Source of the DNA: Tardiphaga sp. vice304
GTDB lineage: Bacteria; Pseudomonadota; Alphaproteobacteria; Rhizobiales; Xanthobacteraceae
Assembly: GCF_007018905.1 (NCBI RefSeq)
Contig: NZ_CP041402.1
Span: forward strand, 1,724,001-1,788,000
Length of the DNA: 64,000 nucleotides
Direction of reading: 5' to 3'
Part shown: positions 26,350-37,242 of the stretch, in pieces
Numbering within the stretch: the first letter of the stretch is position 1
Layout: the number at the start of each line of letters is the position of its first letter
Program-made: the position numbers and the translations under genes
The notes under the pieces: model-generated
Seen by the model: only the letters and a program-made list of their open reading frames with translations
Told to the model about the DNA's origin: nothing
Databases searched by the model: none

Positions 26350-26378
26350 AACCAGCATAAACACCGCATGGCCCGATC

Positions 26379-26936
26379 ATGACCGAGAACAGCGAAGCCT
26401 CCCACGACGTCGCCGCGCGTATCGAGCGGCGCTGGGCGATGGTGTCGATGGCCATCGTGGTGGTGCTGGTCGGGATCGCCGCGGTGACCGGCATCCAGCA
26501 CGCCTCGATGCCGCAGGGCCGCGTCGAGACCGCCGATCCGAAGACGCTGCACCTGACCGGCGAATTCATCGAAAGCAATCTCGGCACCGCAGTCGAGGCC
26601 GACGGCTCGGTGATGGTGCGCGCCATCGGCCAGCAGTTCTCCTTCACGCCGCAATGCATTTTGGTGCCTGCGAACACGCCGATCACGTTCCGTACGACCA
26701 GTGCCGACGTCGTGCACGGTCTGCTGATCGAAGGCACCAATATCAATTCGATGCTGGTGCCGGGCTATATTTCCGAATTCAAGGCCAGCTTCAAGGAGCC
26801 GAAAGAGCATGTGATGCCGTGCCAGGAATTTTGCGGCATCGGCCACCAAGGCATGTGGGGCAGGGTCAAGGTGATCGACAAGGCGGCTTTCTTGAATCTG
26901 AAATCGACGCGCGGGAGACTGACCTGTGTTGACTAA
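26379..26936 (+). CDS. cytochrome c oxidase subunit II, ba3-like
   Basis: 185 residues with a single N-terminal membrane helix (MVSMAIVVVLVGIAAVTGI) and a periplasmic cupredoxin domain. CuA ligands are visible: His in DVVHGLLIEG, then CQEFCGIGHQGMWG with two Cys, His and Met. The short single-helix form is that of B-family (ba3-type) oxidases. It accepts electrons from cytochrome c and passes them to subunit I. Its 3' end overlaps the subunit I start by 11 bp. Confidence 0.9.
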   Translation: MTENSEASHDVAARIERRWAMVSMAIVVVLVGIAAVTGIQHASMPQGRVETADPKTLHLTGEFIESNLGTAVEADGSVMVRAIGQQFSFTPQCILVPANTPITFRTTSADVVHGLLIEGTNINSMLVPGYISEFKASFKEPKEHVMPCQEFCGIGHQGMWGRVKVIDKAAFLNLKSTRGRLTCVD

Positions 26937-28551
26937 CCGGCGGCTCATACTCGCGCATTTCTGGCTCGCCTTCACGGTGTTCGGCCTGGCGATCCTGCTC
27001 GGCGCCTGGCAGATGTTCGTGCGCAGCCCGCTCAATATCTGGCACTTCAATCCCGAGCTGTATTATCGCTCGGTGACCGCGCATGGCTCCGCGATGGGCT
27101 ATGTATTCCCGACGCTGATCGCGATGGGCTTCGGCTACTTTATCACGGAGACAGCGCTGGAGCGGCCGATGATCGGTCGGCGTTGGGCCTGGGCGTCGTT
27201 CCTGCTGGTTGCAATTGGCGCCGTGGTGGCGCTGGTGCCGGTATCGATGGGCCTGGCGTCGGTACTCTACACCTTCTACCCGCCGCTGATCGGCAATCCG
27301 TTCTATTACATCGGCGTCGTGCTGGTTGTGGTGGGCTCATGGATCTGGGTCGCGCTGACCTCGATCAACCTGTACGCTTGGAAGCGCGCCAATCCGGGCA
27401 AGCCAATTCCGCTGGCGATGTTCGCCAATACGGCCGGTGCCTATCTGTGGGGCTGGACCGCGGTCGGCGCGGCGCTGGAAATCCTGCTGCAGATCTTGCC
27501 CGCGGCGCTCGGCCTCACCACCACGATCGATGCCGGCCTGTCGCGGGTGCTATTTTCGTGGACGCTGCACGCCATCGTGTATTTCTGGCTGATGCCGACT
27601 TACATTGCCTATTACACTATCTTTCCGCGGGCGATCGGCGGGCGGATCTACAGCGACCCGATGGCGCGGATTTCCTTCATCCTGTTCCTTGTCGTCTCGA
27701 TGCCGATCGGTGTCCACCATCTGTTCACTGATCCGCAGGTCGGCGCCGGCTTCAAGTTCATGCAGTCGGTGTTCACCGGACTGGTGGCGCTGCCGACGCT
27801 CCTGACAGTGTTCACGATCTGCGCCTCAGCCGAAATCGCCAGCCGGATGCGCGGCGGCCGCGGCGCGTTCGGCTGGGTCTCGGCGCTGCCGTGGAGCAAT
27901 CCGATCATGCTGGCGACGGCGCTGTCGCTGGTGATGCTGGGCTTCGGTGGCGCCGGCGGCCTTGTCAACATGAGCTATCAGCTAGACAGCTCGATCCATA
28001 ATACGCAGTGGGTCACCGGCCATTTCCACCTGATCTTCGGTGGCGCCATCGTCATCATGTACATGGCGATTGCTTATGACACCTGGCCGCAGCTCACGGG
28101 CCGCCCGCTGCAAAGCTTCAGGATCATGCGGACACAGCTGTGGCTGTGGTTCATCGGCATGATCGTGACCACCTTCCCCTGGCACTATGTCGGCATTCTC
28201 GGCATGCCGCGCCGTATGGCGTTTTATGACTACGCCAATCCGGCGGTGTCGCCGCAGGCCTTCTCGGTAACGATGTCGGTGGTCGGCGGGCTGATCCTGG
28301 TAATCTCGACCGTGCTGTTCTTTATCGTGCTGATCCGCGGCCAGATCGTGCCGAAGCTCACGCAGGAGCCCTATCGATTCGCCGTCGCAGTGCACCAGCC
28401 AGTGCGGCTGCCAATCGCCCTGAACAGTTTCGGGCTTTGGATAGCCTTGATGGTCGGGCTCACGCTGGTGAACTACGGCTATCCGATCGCCCAATTGGCG
28501 GTGCTAAAGCAGACATCGGTGCCGGTGGTCTATATGGGAGCCGGGAAATGA
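26926..28551 (+). CDS. haem-copper oxidase subunit I, B-type (ba3-like)
   Basis: 541 residues, GTG start at 26926 behind GGGAGA, with about 13 membrane helices. Metal ligands: low-spin haem His53 (TAHGSAMGY) and His368, CuB ligands His215, His264 and His265 (SWTLHAIVYFWLMP, GVHHLFTDP) and high-spin haem His366 (VTGHFHLIF). Tyr219, four residues after the CuB His, is the cross-linked Tyr of oxygen-reducing enzymes, so it is not a nitric oxide reductase. It reduces O2 to water and pumps protons; B-type enzymes have high oxygen affinity and some can also reduce NO. Position downstream of nos genes is notable. Confidence 0.92.
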   Translation: MLTNRRLILAHFWLAFTVFGLAILLGAWQMFVRSPLNIWHFNPELYYRSVTAHGSAMGYVFPTLIAMGFGYFITETALERPMIGRRWAWASFLLVAIGAVVALVPVSMGLASVLYTFYPPLIGNPFYYIGVVLVVVGSWIWVALTSINLYAWKRANPGKPIPLAMFANTAGAYLWGWTAVGAALEILLQILPAALGLTTTIDAGLSRVLFSWTLHAIVYFWLMPTYIAYYTIFPRAIGGRIYSDPMARISFILFLVVSMPIGVHHLFTDPQVGAGFKFMQSVFTGLVALPTLLTVFTICASAEIASRMRGGRGAFGWVSALPWSNPIMLATALSLVMLGFGGAGGLVNMSYQLDSSIHNTQWVTGHFHLIFGGAIVIMYMAIAYDTWPQLTGRPLQSFRIMRTQLWLWFIGMIVTTFPWHYVGILGMPRRMAFYDYANPAVSPQAFSVTMSVVGGLILVISTVLFFIVLIRGQIVPKLTQEPYRFAVAVHQPVRLPIALNSFGLWIALMVGLTLVNYGYPIAQLAVLKQTSVPVVYMGAGK

Positions 28552-29339
28552 GCGACCAGCAGTTGTATTCCTGGCGCAATCCATGGTTCGCCGCCAGCGT
28601 CGGTTTTGTGGTTTCGGTGGCCGTGGGCGCGGCCTTGCTCGGTCTTGTCGGTTTGCCGCTGCTGCAGCCGGACCTGAAACTCGGCGGCATCTGGGACGCG
28701 ATCTGCAGCGCCGCCGGTGTGCCGCGCGCGGCACCGGCCAGCGTGGCCGTCCAGCCCGATTTCACGACGTCGAAGGTGGTAATGACGTCGGAGATGCTGA
28801 CCAGGCAGGATGCGATTTCGATCGGCCGCGGCGCCACGCTGGCGCAGCGCTGTGCGATCTGTCACGGGCCGCAGGGCGTCAGCGACGCCAATTCGCCGAA
28901 CCTTGCCGGGCAATTCGCCGCGGTGACTTTCAAGGAGCTGAACGACTTCAAGACGGGCGCCCGCGTCAACGCCACGATGACCCCGTTCGCGATCAACATG
29001 TCGCAGCAGGACATGCTCGACCTCGCAGCCTATTACGCCTTCCTGCCGCGCGTGCCGCTGAGCCATCCCGGACCGCCGCTGCCAGCGCCCGTGATCGTCA
29101 TCAATGGCGCGCCGATGCGTAACATCGCGCCGTGCGGCTCGTGCCACGGGGGGATCGACACCAAGGCCGGTGCGCCATGGCTCGGCGGCCAGTCGGCGGT
29201 CTACATCAAGGCGCAGCTGCAAGCTTTTGCCAGCGGGGCACGGCGCAACGACATTAGCGAGCAGATGCGCAACGTGGCTCGGCAGATGACGTCTGAAGAG
29301 ATCGATATGGCAGCGGAACATTACGCCTCTCGCCCCTGA
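28548..29339 (+). CDS. membrane-anchored dihaem cytochrome c
   Basis: 263 residues; ATGA overlap with oxidase subunit I. A non-cleaved N-terminal membrane helix (VGFVVSVAVGAALLGLVGLPLL) anchors two c4-like domains with CAICH and CGSCH. The translational coupling to subunit I indicates a dedicated electron-entry subunit of this oxidase. A strong hairpin terminator follows about 250 bp downstream. Confidence 0.88.
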   Translation: MSDQQLYSWRNPWFAASVGFVVSVAVGAALLGLVGLPLLQPDLKLGGIWDAICSAAGVPRAAPASVAVQPDFTTSKVVMTSEMLTRQDAISIGRGATLAQRCAICHGPQGVSDANSPNLAGQFAAVTFKELNDFKTGARVNATMTPFAINMSQQDMLDLAAYYAFLPRVPLSHPGPPLPAPVIVINGAPMRNIAPCGSCHGGIDTKAGAPWLGGQSAVYIKAQLQAFASGARRNDISEQMRNVARQMTSEEIDMAAEHYASRP

Positions 29340-29617
29340 TGCGACGTACCGCACTATGAAAAGTACATAAGCAAGAAAGTTAGCTTTTGCTGGTGCGATT
29401 TCTCACACAGCTACGGTGCCATGATAAGTTTATTCTTATGAAGGTCCGTCTTGCCGAAAACGAAGAACTTCCAGCTGAATGCACGGGTGAGCCGACGGAT
29501 CGGCTACGTTCGGCATTGCTGAAAGCTGCAGACGGCCGGCACTAGTGGATTGCAAGTTACCGAGCTGAAAGATGCCGCCCCACCAGTTTAAGGCCCCGGT
29601 CTCCCCGGGGCCTTTTG
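29340..29617. other. spacer after the oxidase operon
   Basis: Contains a possible 35-codon frame at 29438-29545 (MKVRLAENEELPAECTGE...), unsupported by any family or ribosome site, and the terminator at 29590-29616. Confidence 0.4.
29590..29616 (+). terminator. Rho-independent-type terminator
   Basis: Perfect 10-bp stem AAGGCCCCGG / CCGGGGCCTT around TCTCC, ending in a short T-run. It would end the cytochrome/oxidase transcript. Confidence 0.75.
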
Positions 29618-29803
29618 CTATGCGGCCTCGCTTGTTTCCAAATCATCGTTCGCTGGTTGTTCGAACAGAGCACTTTCGGACAGACTTGCCTTGACCAAGG
29701 CCTGAGCCAGCACCGGGCTCACCGAATTGCCACACATGCGCACCTGTGACGCCTTGGAAGGCTGTTTTCCTTCCTTGGTTCGTTCTGGCCTGCCCCCGAA
29801 CTT
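29618..29803 (-). pseudogene. DNA cytosine methyltransferase, C-terminal remnant
   Basis: Sixty-one codons before a TAG at 29618 read KASQVRMCGNSVSPVLAQAL followed by VKASLSESALFEQP, which fits the closing motif (R-M-x-G-N-x-V-x-P) of C5-cytosine methyltransferases of phage or mobile-element type. Upstream in this frame there is a stop at 29804-29806 and then an insertion sequence; the catalytic part is absent. A decayed tail of an acquired gene. Confidence 0.55.
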
Positions 29804-29890
29804 TCATCCAGTCGCGATTAGAGTCTCGGCGGATGTTGAAGTGCTCCCCAAAACTAGGCCAGCCGGAGCTGGAATTTTCCGGGGTTAGGC

Positions 29891-30691
29891 TCATGCCGGC
29901 GGGGGCGCCGATGAGCCATTCAACAGCGATATCGGCGCCTTGTTACCGATCGCGCTATGTGGCCGGACTTCGTTGTAGTCTCTACGCCAATCCTCCATTT
30001 TCTGCCGTGCGTCGTCAAGGCTCAGTAACCAGTGCGTGTTCAGGCATTCGCTTCTGAACTTGCCGTTGAAGGATTCGATGAAGCTGTTGTCCGTCGGCTT
30101 GCCTGGCCGCGAGAAGTCCAGCACGACGCCCTTCTGATAAGCCCAGATATCGAGATCGCGAGAGATGAACTCTGATCCCTGGTCGACACGGATGGTTTTC
30201 GGATAGCCAACGGTCTTGCAGATGCGCTCTAGGGTGACCACGACATCCTCGCCACGATAACTGAAACGCGGATCGACGGCTGGCGAGAAGCGGCTAAAGG
30301 TATCGACGATCGTCAGCACGCGGATCTTGCGGCCCGTGGCGAGCTGGTCGTGCACGAAGTCCATTGCCCAGGTCTCGTTGACCTGGACAGCATCTGTTCG
30401 ATCCTCACGCAGCTTGGCCTTCACGCGACGCTTCGGCGTTTTGTTGCGCAATTGCAGGCTCAACTCCCTATAAAGACGGTAGACACGCTTGACGTTGACG
30501 TCCCAGCCCTCACGCAGCAGTAGGACATGGACCCGGCGATAGCCGTATCTCACCCGCGTCTCGCAGATCTCCCTGATCCGGTGTTTGAGAGCGGCCTGGT
30601 CGCCACGCTTCGACTTGTAGCCGTAAAGTGCGCGATCGATCCGGAGCGTCGAACAGGCCCGCCTGATCGAGACCTTCCAGTCGCCGCACAC
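29891..30691 (-). CDS. IS3-family transposase OrfB (integrase core)
   Basis: 266 residues shown from the first in-frame start, but it is normally made as an OrfAB fusion by -1 frameshifting. HTH_21-like region (YGYRRVHVLLLREGW) then the rve integrase core with DDE residues: Asp in ETWAMDFVHD, Asp in IRVDQGSEFIS, Glu in DNSFIESFNGKFR. Complete and free of stops. Confidence 0.92.
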   Translation of the reverse strand: MCGDWKVSIRRACSTLRIDRALYGYKSKRGDQAALKHRIREICETRVRYGYRRVHVLLLREGWDVNVKRVYRLYRELSLQLRNKTPKRRVKAKLREDRTDAVQVNETWAMDFVHDQLATGRKIRVLTIVDTFSRFSPAVDPRFSYRGEDVVVTLERICKTVGYPKTIRVDQGSEFISRDLDIWAYQKGVVLDFSRPGKPTDNSFIESFNGKFRSECLNTHWLLSLDDARQKMEDWRRDYNEVRPHSAIGNKAPISLLNGSSAPPPA

Positions 30692-30723
30692 CCTGTCGAC
30701 AAGCTCGCGCTTGCGGTCAGGCC

Positions 30724-30990
30724 TCAGAGTTTTTTTGAGAGCACATCCTGCAGCATGGCCTTGTCCAGCGACAGGTCAGCTACGATCCGCTTCAGCTTGC
30801 CATTCTCTTCCTCCAGCTGACGCAAGCGCTTCATCTCCGAGGGCATCAGGCCTGCATACTTCTTCCGCCAGTTGTAAAAAGTAGCCTCGCTGATCCCGGC
30901 CTTGCGGCAGACCTCCGCGACTGCCGAGCCATCTTCCGCCTGCTTCAAAACGAATACGATCTGCGCTTCTGAAAACTTCGATGCCTTCAT
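30724..30990 (-). CDS. IS3-family OrfA (helix-turn-helix)
   Basis: 88 residues: HTH_Tnp_1 domain (SEAQIVFVLKQAEDGSAVAE, ISEATFYNWRKKYAGL) followed by a leucine-zipper-like coil (LRQLEEENGKLKRIVADL). Near its end the minus strand has seven A residues (30730-30736), the usual -1 slippage site that fuses it to OrfB. Confidence 0.92.
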   Translation of the reverse strand: MKASKFSEAQIVFVLKQAEDGSAVAEVCRKAGISEATFYNWRKKYAGLMPSEMKRLRQLEEENGKLKRIVADLSLDKAMLQDVLSKKL

Positions 30991-31065
30991 GGAACTCTCC
31001 TCGTCCCCGTCAGGGGATCATAAATGGAAAATTCCAGGTCAAACTGGCCTAATTTGGTGGGGGCA

Positions 31066-31230
31066 CGTCAGATGTTACGCCGTTGGGCGCGGGGTGAGCA
31101 ACGTGCGGTCGGCGGAGCTGGTCGGAGTTGCGGAGCCGATCGCACGTTGCGGTGAGGTTAGCGGCATAGGCCGCAGGCGTCAGGTAGCCCAGGCCCTTCT
31201 CAGAGGTGTGGTAACGAGATATGTTATATT
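31066..31230 (-). pseudogene. remnant of another IS3-family transposase (C-terminus)
   Basis: The minus strand reads EYNISRYHTSEKGLGYLTPA then AYAANLTATCDRLRNSDQLR, matching the usual end of IS3-type transposases (YN...RPHSSLGYLTPAAYAANL). It abuts the right end of the complete IS3-family element and lacks all catalytic residues. The newer element probably inserted into or beside this older one. Confidence 0.6.
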
Positions 31231-31315
31231 CGCTCGGGCGTTTGGTGCATGCTCAGAGCGCGATCCAAGGCACTGCAAGGCGAGTGATAATCGTCGAAAC
31301 GAGGATGAGACTTAT

Positions 31316-32125
31316 ATGATCATGAGACGAGATGTTCTTTTAGGTGCCGCAGCAGCGCTTTCTGCAGCATCGCTTGTCGAACCTGCGGCGGCGCAATCTG
31401 ACAGCGGCACAAGTGCGAAAACCTATGTCCTGGTTCATGGCGCATATGGCGGCGGGTGGATTTGGCGGGATGTAGCGGAGGGGCTCCGGAAGCAGGGACA
31501 TAAGGTTTACACACCTACGCAGACCGGCCTCGGTGAGCGGGCGCATCTGATCTCGCGGCAAATCACTGTCAACACGCATATCGAGGACGTCGCCAACCTG
31601 ATCGAGACCGAGGAACTTAATGACATCATCCTCGTCGGTCACTCTTACGGGGGCATGGCGGTGACTGGCGTTGCGGATAGGATGCCGGAGCGCATTCGGC
31701 ATATCGTCTATCTTGACGCTCTCATCCCGGAGAACGGAGAGAATGCTTTCAGCATTCTTCCGGCCGGTGCGGAAGCTGCACGCAGAAAGACCGCTGTCGA
31801 ACAAGGCGGCGGCGTTGCGTTGCCGGTGCCCGGACCGGAAGGATTTCCAATCCCCGATGGCCCCCGCAAGGACTGGTTCATGCGGCGCCTGCGTCCCCAT
31901 CCCATCAGTACTTATGAGAGCGCGGTTCGCCTGACCAAGCCTGCAGGTGCGGGCCTCCCGGTCACTTACGTGGCCTACACCAGTCCGGCGTTAGCCTCGA
32001 TTGAACCGAGCCGCCAGCGGGCCCGAACGAAAGCCGGATGGAAGTACATTGAACTCCCTGTTCCCCATGACGTGGAGATTCCGAATCCGGAAAAAGTCTA
32101 CGAACTGCTTATTTCGATAAAATAG
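31316..32125 (+). CDS. alpha/beta-fold hydrolase with Tat-like signal
   Basis: 269 residues from ATG 31316 (GAGGATGAG upstream). The leader MRRDVLLGAAAALSAASLV with cleavage near AAAQ suggests export, possibly by Tat. Catalytic triad: Ser in VGHSYGGMA, Asp probably in YLDALIPENG or later, His in PVPHDVEIPNP. The oxyanion loop is VLVHGAYGGGWIWR. The pattern is that of the salicylate-esterase/hydroxynitrile-lyase-like EstC group. Substrate unknown. It stands alone between IS remnants and a convergent SnoaL-like gene. Confidence 0.85.
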   Translation: MIMRRDVLLGAAAALSAASLVEPAAAQSDSGTSAKTYVLVHGAYGGGWIWRDVAEGLRKQGHKVYTPTQTGLGERAHLISRQITVNTHIEDVANLIETEELNDIILVGHSYGGMAVTGVADRMPERIRHIVYLDALIPENGENAFSILPAGAEAARRKTAVEQGGGVALPVPGPEGFPIPDGPRKDWFMRRLRPHPISTYESAVRLTKPAGAGLPVTYVAYTSPALASIEPSRQRARTKAGWKYIELPVPHDVEIPNPEKVYELLISIK

Positions 32126-32163
32126 CGCGCCTCAGCGACCTGATTGGTTTGTCAGGCACAGGA

Positions 32164-32194
32164 ATCCGGTTGCGTCCCCCAAGCGCAACCGGAT
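32164..32194. terminator. bidirectional hairpin terminator
   Basis: Perfect 11-bp stem ATCCGGTTGCG / CGCAACCGGAT with a 9-nt loop, centred between two convergent genes (ends at 32125 and 32249). Confidence 0.65.
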
Positions 32195-32248
32195 CAGTGT
32201 CCGGCAGCATATTTAACCTTAAGAGTGTCAATTCATTTGGATTGCGTC

Positions 32249-32683
32249 TCAAGGCCCGAAGCTAGATCGCAATTGCAGCTTCCAGTCACCGTTATCCTCG
32301 GTGAAGACATACAAGGAATCGTAGACCCCGATGACCGATCCGTCCTCGCGGTAGCGCGTATATTGAACGGCATAGTGCGCTTTGATCGGCGACGACTGAA
32401 GAAACTTGATTTCGGTCCATGCGCTGTGGTGCCAGCCTTGCTGCTCCCCCAGCTTGGTGAACAGATCCATGGGATTGTTGCCCGGCGCTTCATAAACGAA
32501 CAGCTCATTGGCGGCGGCTCTCACATGCGGAAAGCGCATGACCGCGTCCATTCCGAAAGCATCGTGGCGGTTCAGCGCTTCCATCCATTCAACGAGTAGC
32601 GCCTCGCACCGCTGCGCCCCTTCGTTCGAGATACGGCCTTCGCGAGCGTCATAGGTTAGCTTGAGGCTGTCCGAACCCAACAT
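32249..32683 (-). CDS. SnoaL/NTF2-like protein
   Basis: 144 residues. The cone-shaped NTF2-like fold is suggested by ALLVEWMEALNRHDAFGMDA at the front and the alternating strands IKAHYAVQYTRYREDGSVIG and LYVFTEDNGDWKLQLRSS at the end. The pattern resembles hypothetical proteins that bind small hydrophobic molecules; no catalytic residue can be named. Convergent with the hydrolase. Confidence 0.8.
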   Translation of the reverse strand: MLGSDSLKLTYDAREGRISNEGAQRCEALLVEWMEALNRHDAFGMDAVMRFPHVRAAANELFVYEAPGNNPMDLFTKLGEQQGWHHSAWTEIKFLQSSPIKAHYAVQYTRYREDGSVIGVYDSLYVFTEDNGDWKLQLRSSFGP

Positions 32684-32782
32684 AGCTGCTCCAATACATC
32701 AAGATGTGTAACGACCTTGCCTCAACGAGTGACGATGCTGCGCGTCGAGTTCCGCGACGCATCGAATGAAATCGCGGACACG

Positions 32783-33050
32783 CTAGGCGATATTGAGAAC
32801 CAGGTTCCCTTGTAATGTGCCGTTCTCGACCATCTCGTGCGCTTCGACGATCCGATCTAGAGGTAGTTGTTGAGCGACGGTATGAATGAGGCTGTCATCG
32901 GTGAGCAGGCGAGCAATCTCGGCGAGACCAGGGGCCCGCTCTGCTGCGGTCAGCTCATAGATGAACGCAAACGAGAGACGAATGTTCAGGCTCATCAACG
33001 CGAGGCTGGGAAGCCTACTCTGCTGAGCTGACATGCCGTAGACGGCGCAG
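32783..33050 (-). pseudogene. zinc-type/quinone oxidoreductase (MDR), C-terminal piece split by IS21
   Basis: Encodes the last 80-odd residues of a medium-chain dehydrogenase/reductase: LPLDRIVEAHEMVENGTLQG then NLVLNIA is the family's closing motif. The rest of the gene continues at 35694 on the far side of the IS21-family element. Removing the element and one 6-bp target copy joins KPYASCA to VYGMSAQQSR in one frame. Confidence 0.85.
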
Positions 33051-33095
33051 TGTAGCGCGACAATCAGGATGAGAATCCCGCGACAATCAGGATGA

Positions 33096-35554
<2,459 letters not shown>

Positions 35555-35693
35555 TTGTCGCTCCACGACAATCAACTCCACGACACGCAATTATCACTTG
35601 CGTTATCGTCAGGCCGCGACAATCATCCCCACGCCGCGACCGCTAAATTGCCATCCTGATTGTCGCGCTTCCCATCCAGATTGACGCGCTACA

Positions 35694-35849
35694 GCGCAGC
35701 TCGCATATGGCTTCAGGATGTCGGGATAGTAGGCGGCGTTGCGCGACAAATCCATTTCGATGATCGAATCGACACCGGACGGCGCCAGTTGCCGCACCTT
35801 CCGGGCGACGTCCTCCGTGCGATAATTGATCACCTCCCGGGCACTCAGC
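35694..35849 (-). pseudogene. MDR oxidoreductase, central piece split by IS21 and truncated upstream
   Basis: Minus-strand codons read LSAREVINYRTEDVARKVRQ then LAPSGVDSIIEMDLSRNAAYYPDILKP, the part following the nucleotide-binding fold of quinone oxidoreductases. It continues in frame with the piece at 32783-33050 once IS21 is removed. The N-terminal half (about 170 residues) is absent: homology fades near 35850 and an unrelated gene ends at 35935. The gene was therefore broken by at least two events. Confidence 0.75.
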
Positions 35850-35934
35850 GGCCCGGGGCTTTTGCCTGACGCACTGCCGCATGCCGCTCCGTCGGCTGAG
35901 GCCGGCCGGCCGAGCGTAAGCCTGGTCGCTGCGG

Positions 35935-36990
35935 CTACAGGCTGCTCGCCTCGATCCGCTCGTTGAGCTTCTGGTCGACGATCTTCACGGTGCGGTCGAT
36001 GTCGGGATTGGTCATGCCGAGCTGATGAGAGATCAGCTTCACCAAGAGGTCGACCCGCTCGATGAAGGGCGCGCCGCTGGCGACCGCGCGCGCGGCCGAG
36101 GACGGCTTGAGCAGGCTCTCCGCCGCCTTGGCGTATTTGGCGAAGGGCACCTGGTCCTGCGGATCGGCGCCGAGCCGCCGCGCCACCGCGTCGACATGGT
36201 CGTAGATCGATTGCGAGACCTTGAGGTCGCCGTGCACGGCATCGCGGATCGACTGCGGCTCCTCGGGCGTGATGCAGCGGTAGTTGCCGGTCAGCAGCAT
36301 CGACCATTTCGCCAGCGGCACGAACAGCGAGTCGAACACCCTGAGCTTCACCGGGACATCGTGGCCGTCCAGCCGGACGGCGTCGATGTCGGCCTCCAGT
36401 TCGCGCAGCAATTGGTTGTGCTTCTCGTCGGCGAAGATCGCGGCCTTGAAGTTGGTGGGCAGGCCGACATGCAGCACGTTGGCCGCCTCTTCCGGGGGAC
36501 GGAAGGCCTGCGGATCGGGCGAGCACAGCGTGACCAGGCCGGGCTTGAAGCGGTCCCACACTTGGGCGTTGGTGTAGGCCTCCTGCAGATCCATGTCGGC
36601 AAGCCCCGGGATGCGCTTGAGATAGGGCAGCGGCGGCATGTTCATGATCGACAGGCAGGGCAGTTCCGCGGCGGCGATCTTGATCATCAACACGCGGATG
36701 GTGTGGTTGGTGTATTGCGGCTCTTGCATCGCCAGACCGACCAGATCGTAGCGGGAGAGATCAACGTCGCCCGGAGAGGTCGCATCCAGTTTGCCCGGCA
36801 GGTCGCGCGAGAAGATCGAACGATGGTTCGGCTCGTCGCGCAGCTTGATGCGGACCTCGGTACCTTCGCGGTTGATCAGTTCGGCGGTCTTGCTACGGCA
36901 GACCAGGGTCACATTGTGCCCGGCCATCAGCAGCTTGGTGGCCAGCAGCGAGCCATAGGAAGCGCCGAGGATAAGGATATTACGCGGCAT
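35935..36990 (-). CDS. ketopantoate-reductase-like NAD(P)-binding protein
   Basis: 351 residues from ATG 36990 (MPRNILILGASYGSLLATKL); a longer frame adds unlikely residues. The N-terminal Rossmann fold has the ApbA/PanE pattern LGASYGSLLATKLLMAGHNV with TLVCRSK after the second strand. The C-terminal region is helical (KLISHQLGMTNPDIDRTVKI...). Family members reduce or oxidise small oxo acids, but the body differs from true PanE and no substrate can be assigned. It is divergent from the Bug-type binding protein gene, with a 252-bp spacer. Confidence 0.75.
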   Translation of the reverse strand: MPRNILILGASYGSLLATKLLMAGHNVTLVCRSKTAELINREGTEVRIKLRDEPNHRSIFSRDLPGKLDATSPGDVDLSRYDLVGLAMQEPQYTNHTIRVLMIKIAAAELPCLSIMNMPPLPYLKRIPGLADMDLQEAYTNAQVWDRFKPGLVTLCSPDPQAFRPPEEAANVLHVGLPTNFKAAIFADEKHNQLLRELEADIDAVRLDGHDVPVKLRVFDSLFVPLAKWSMLLTGNYRCITPEEPQSIRDAVHGDLKVSQSIYDHVDAVARRLGADPQDQVPFAKYAKAAESLLKPSSAARAVASGAPFIERVDLLVKLISHQLGMTNPDIDRTVKIVDQKLNERIEASSL

Positions 36991-37200
36991 TATATTTCGT
37001 CCCCAAACTATCTTTGGCGTCGGGCCGACCGGCTCGGCGCCAATATGTTTATTTGCCCGGACCGATGCTGCAGCGCAGCGTCGCAGTCCAGCAGTCAATT
37101 TAGCTGTAGCCGCGGTTCAGTAGGCGGGCAAGTGTGGCGCCCGCTTGAACGGCCGGCCATGCGCCAATCTGTCCCGCCTGTCAGGAGTGCCAGACGCCCT

Positions 37201-37215
37201 GACAGTGCTACTGTC
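37201..37215. promoter_or_regulatory. palindrome upstream of Bug-type gene
   Basis: GACAGT-GCT-ACTGTC, a perfect 6-bp dyad 28 bp before the start at 37243; a candidate operator between two divergent genes. Confidence 0.35.
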
Positions 37216-37242
37216 GCAAAAAAAACATAGGGGGAGTGAATC

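Larger units (their letters stand above)
29842..31065 (-). mobile_element. IS3-family (IS407-group-like) insertion sequence
   Basis: 1224 bp from TGCTCCCC at 29842 to GGGGGCA ending at 31065. The terminal inverted repeats are about 30 bp of good similarity, 29851-29880 against the complement of 31026-31055, sharing TAGGCCAG and CTGGAATTTTCC. It carries orfA and orfB with a slippery A7. The bases just outside (GAAG and CGTC) do not form a target duplication, so a flank may have been lost by recombination. Confidence 0.85.

Noticed and set aside
26926..28551. Reading the haem-copper protein as a nitric oxide reductase because of the nos context
   Set aside because: The cross-linked-type Tyr219 and a CuA-bearing subunit II are present, and NOR-specific glutamates are not seen, so it is an oxidase.
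29838..31069. Target-site duplication of the IS3-family element
   Set aside because: Bases directly outside the ends (GAAG and CGTC) do not match.
35609..36559. 316-codon minus-strand frame across the IS21 right end and the PanE-like gene
   Set aside because: Only a short inner part matches the MDR oxidoreductase; the rest is a shifted frame of the PanE-like gene on the same strand.
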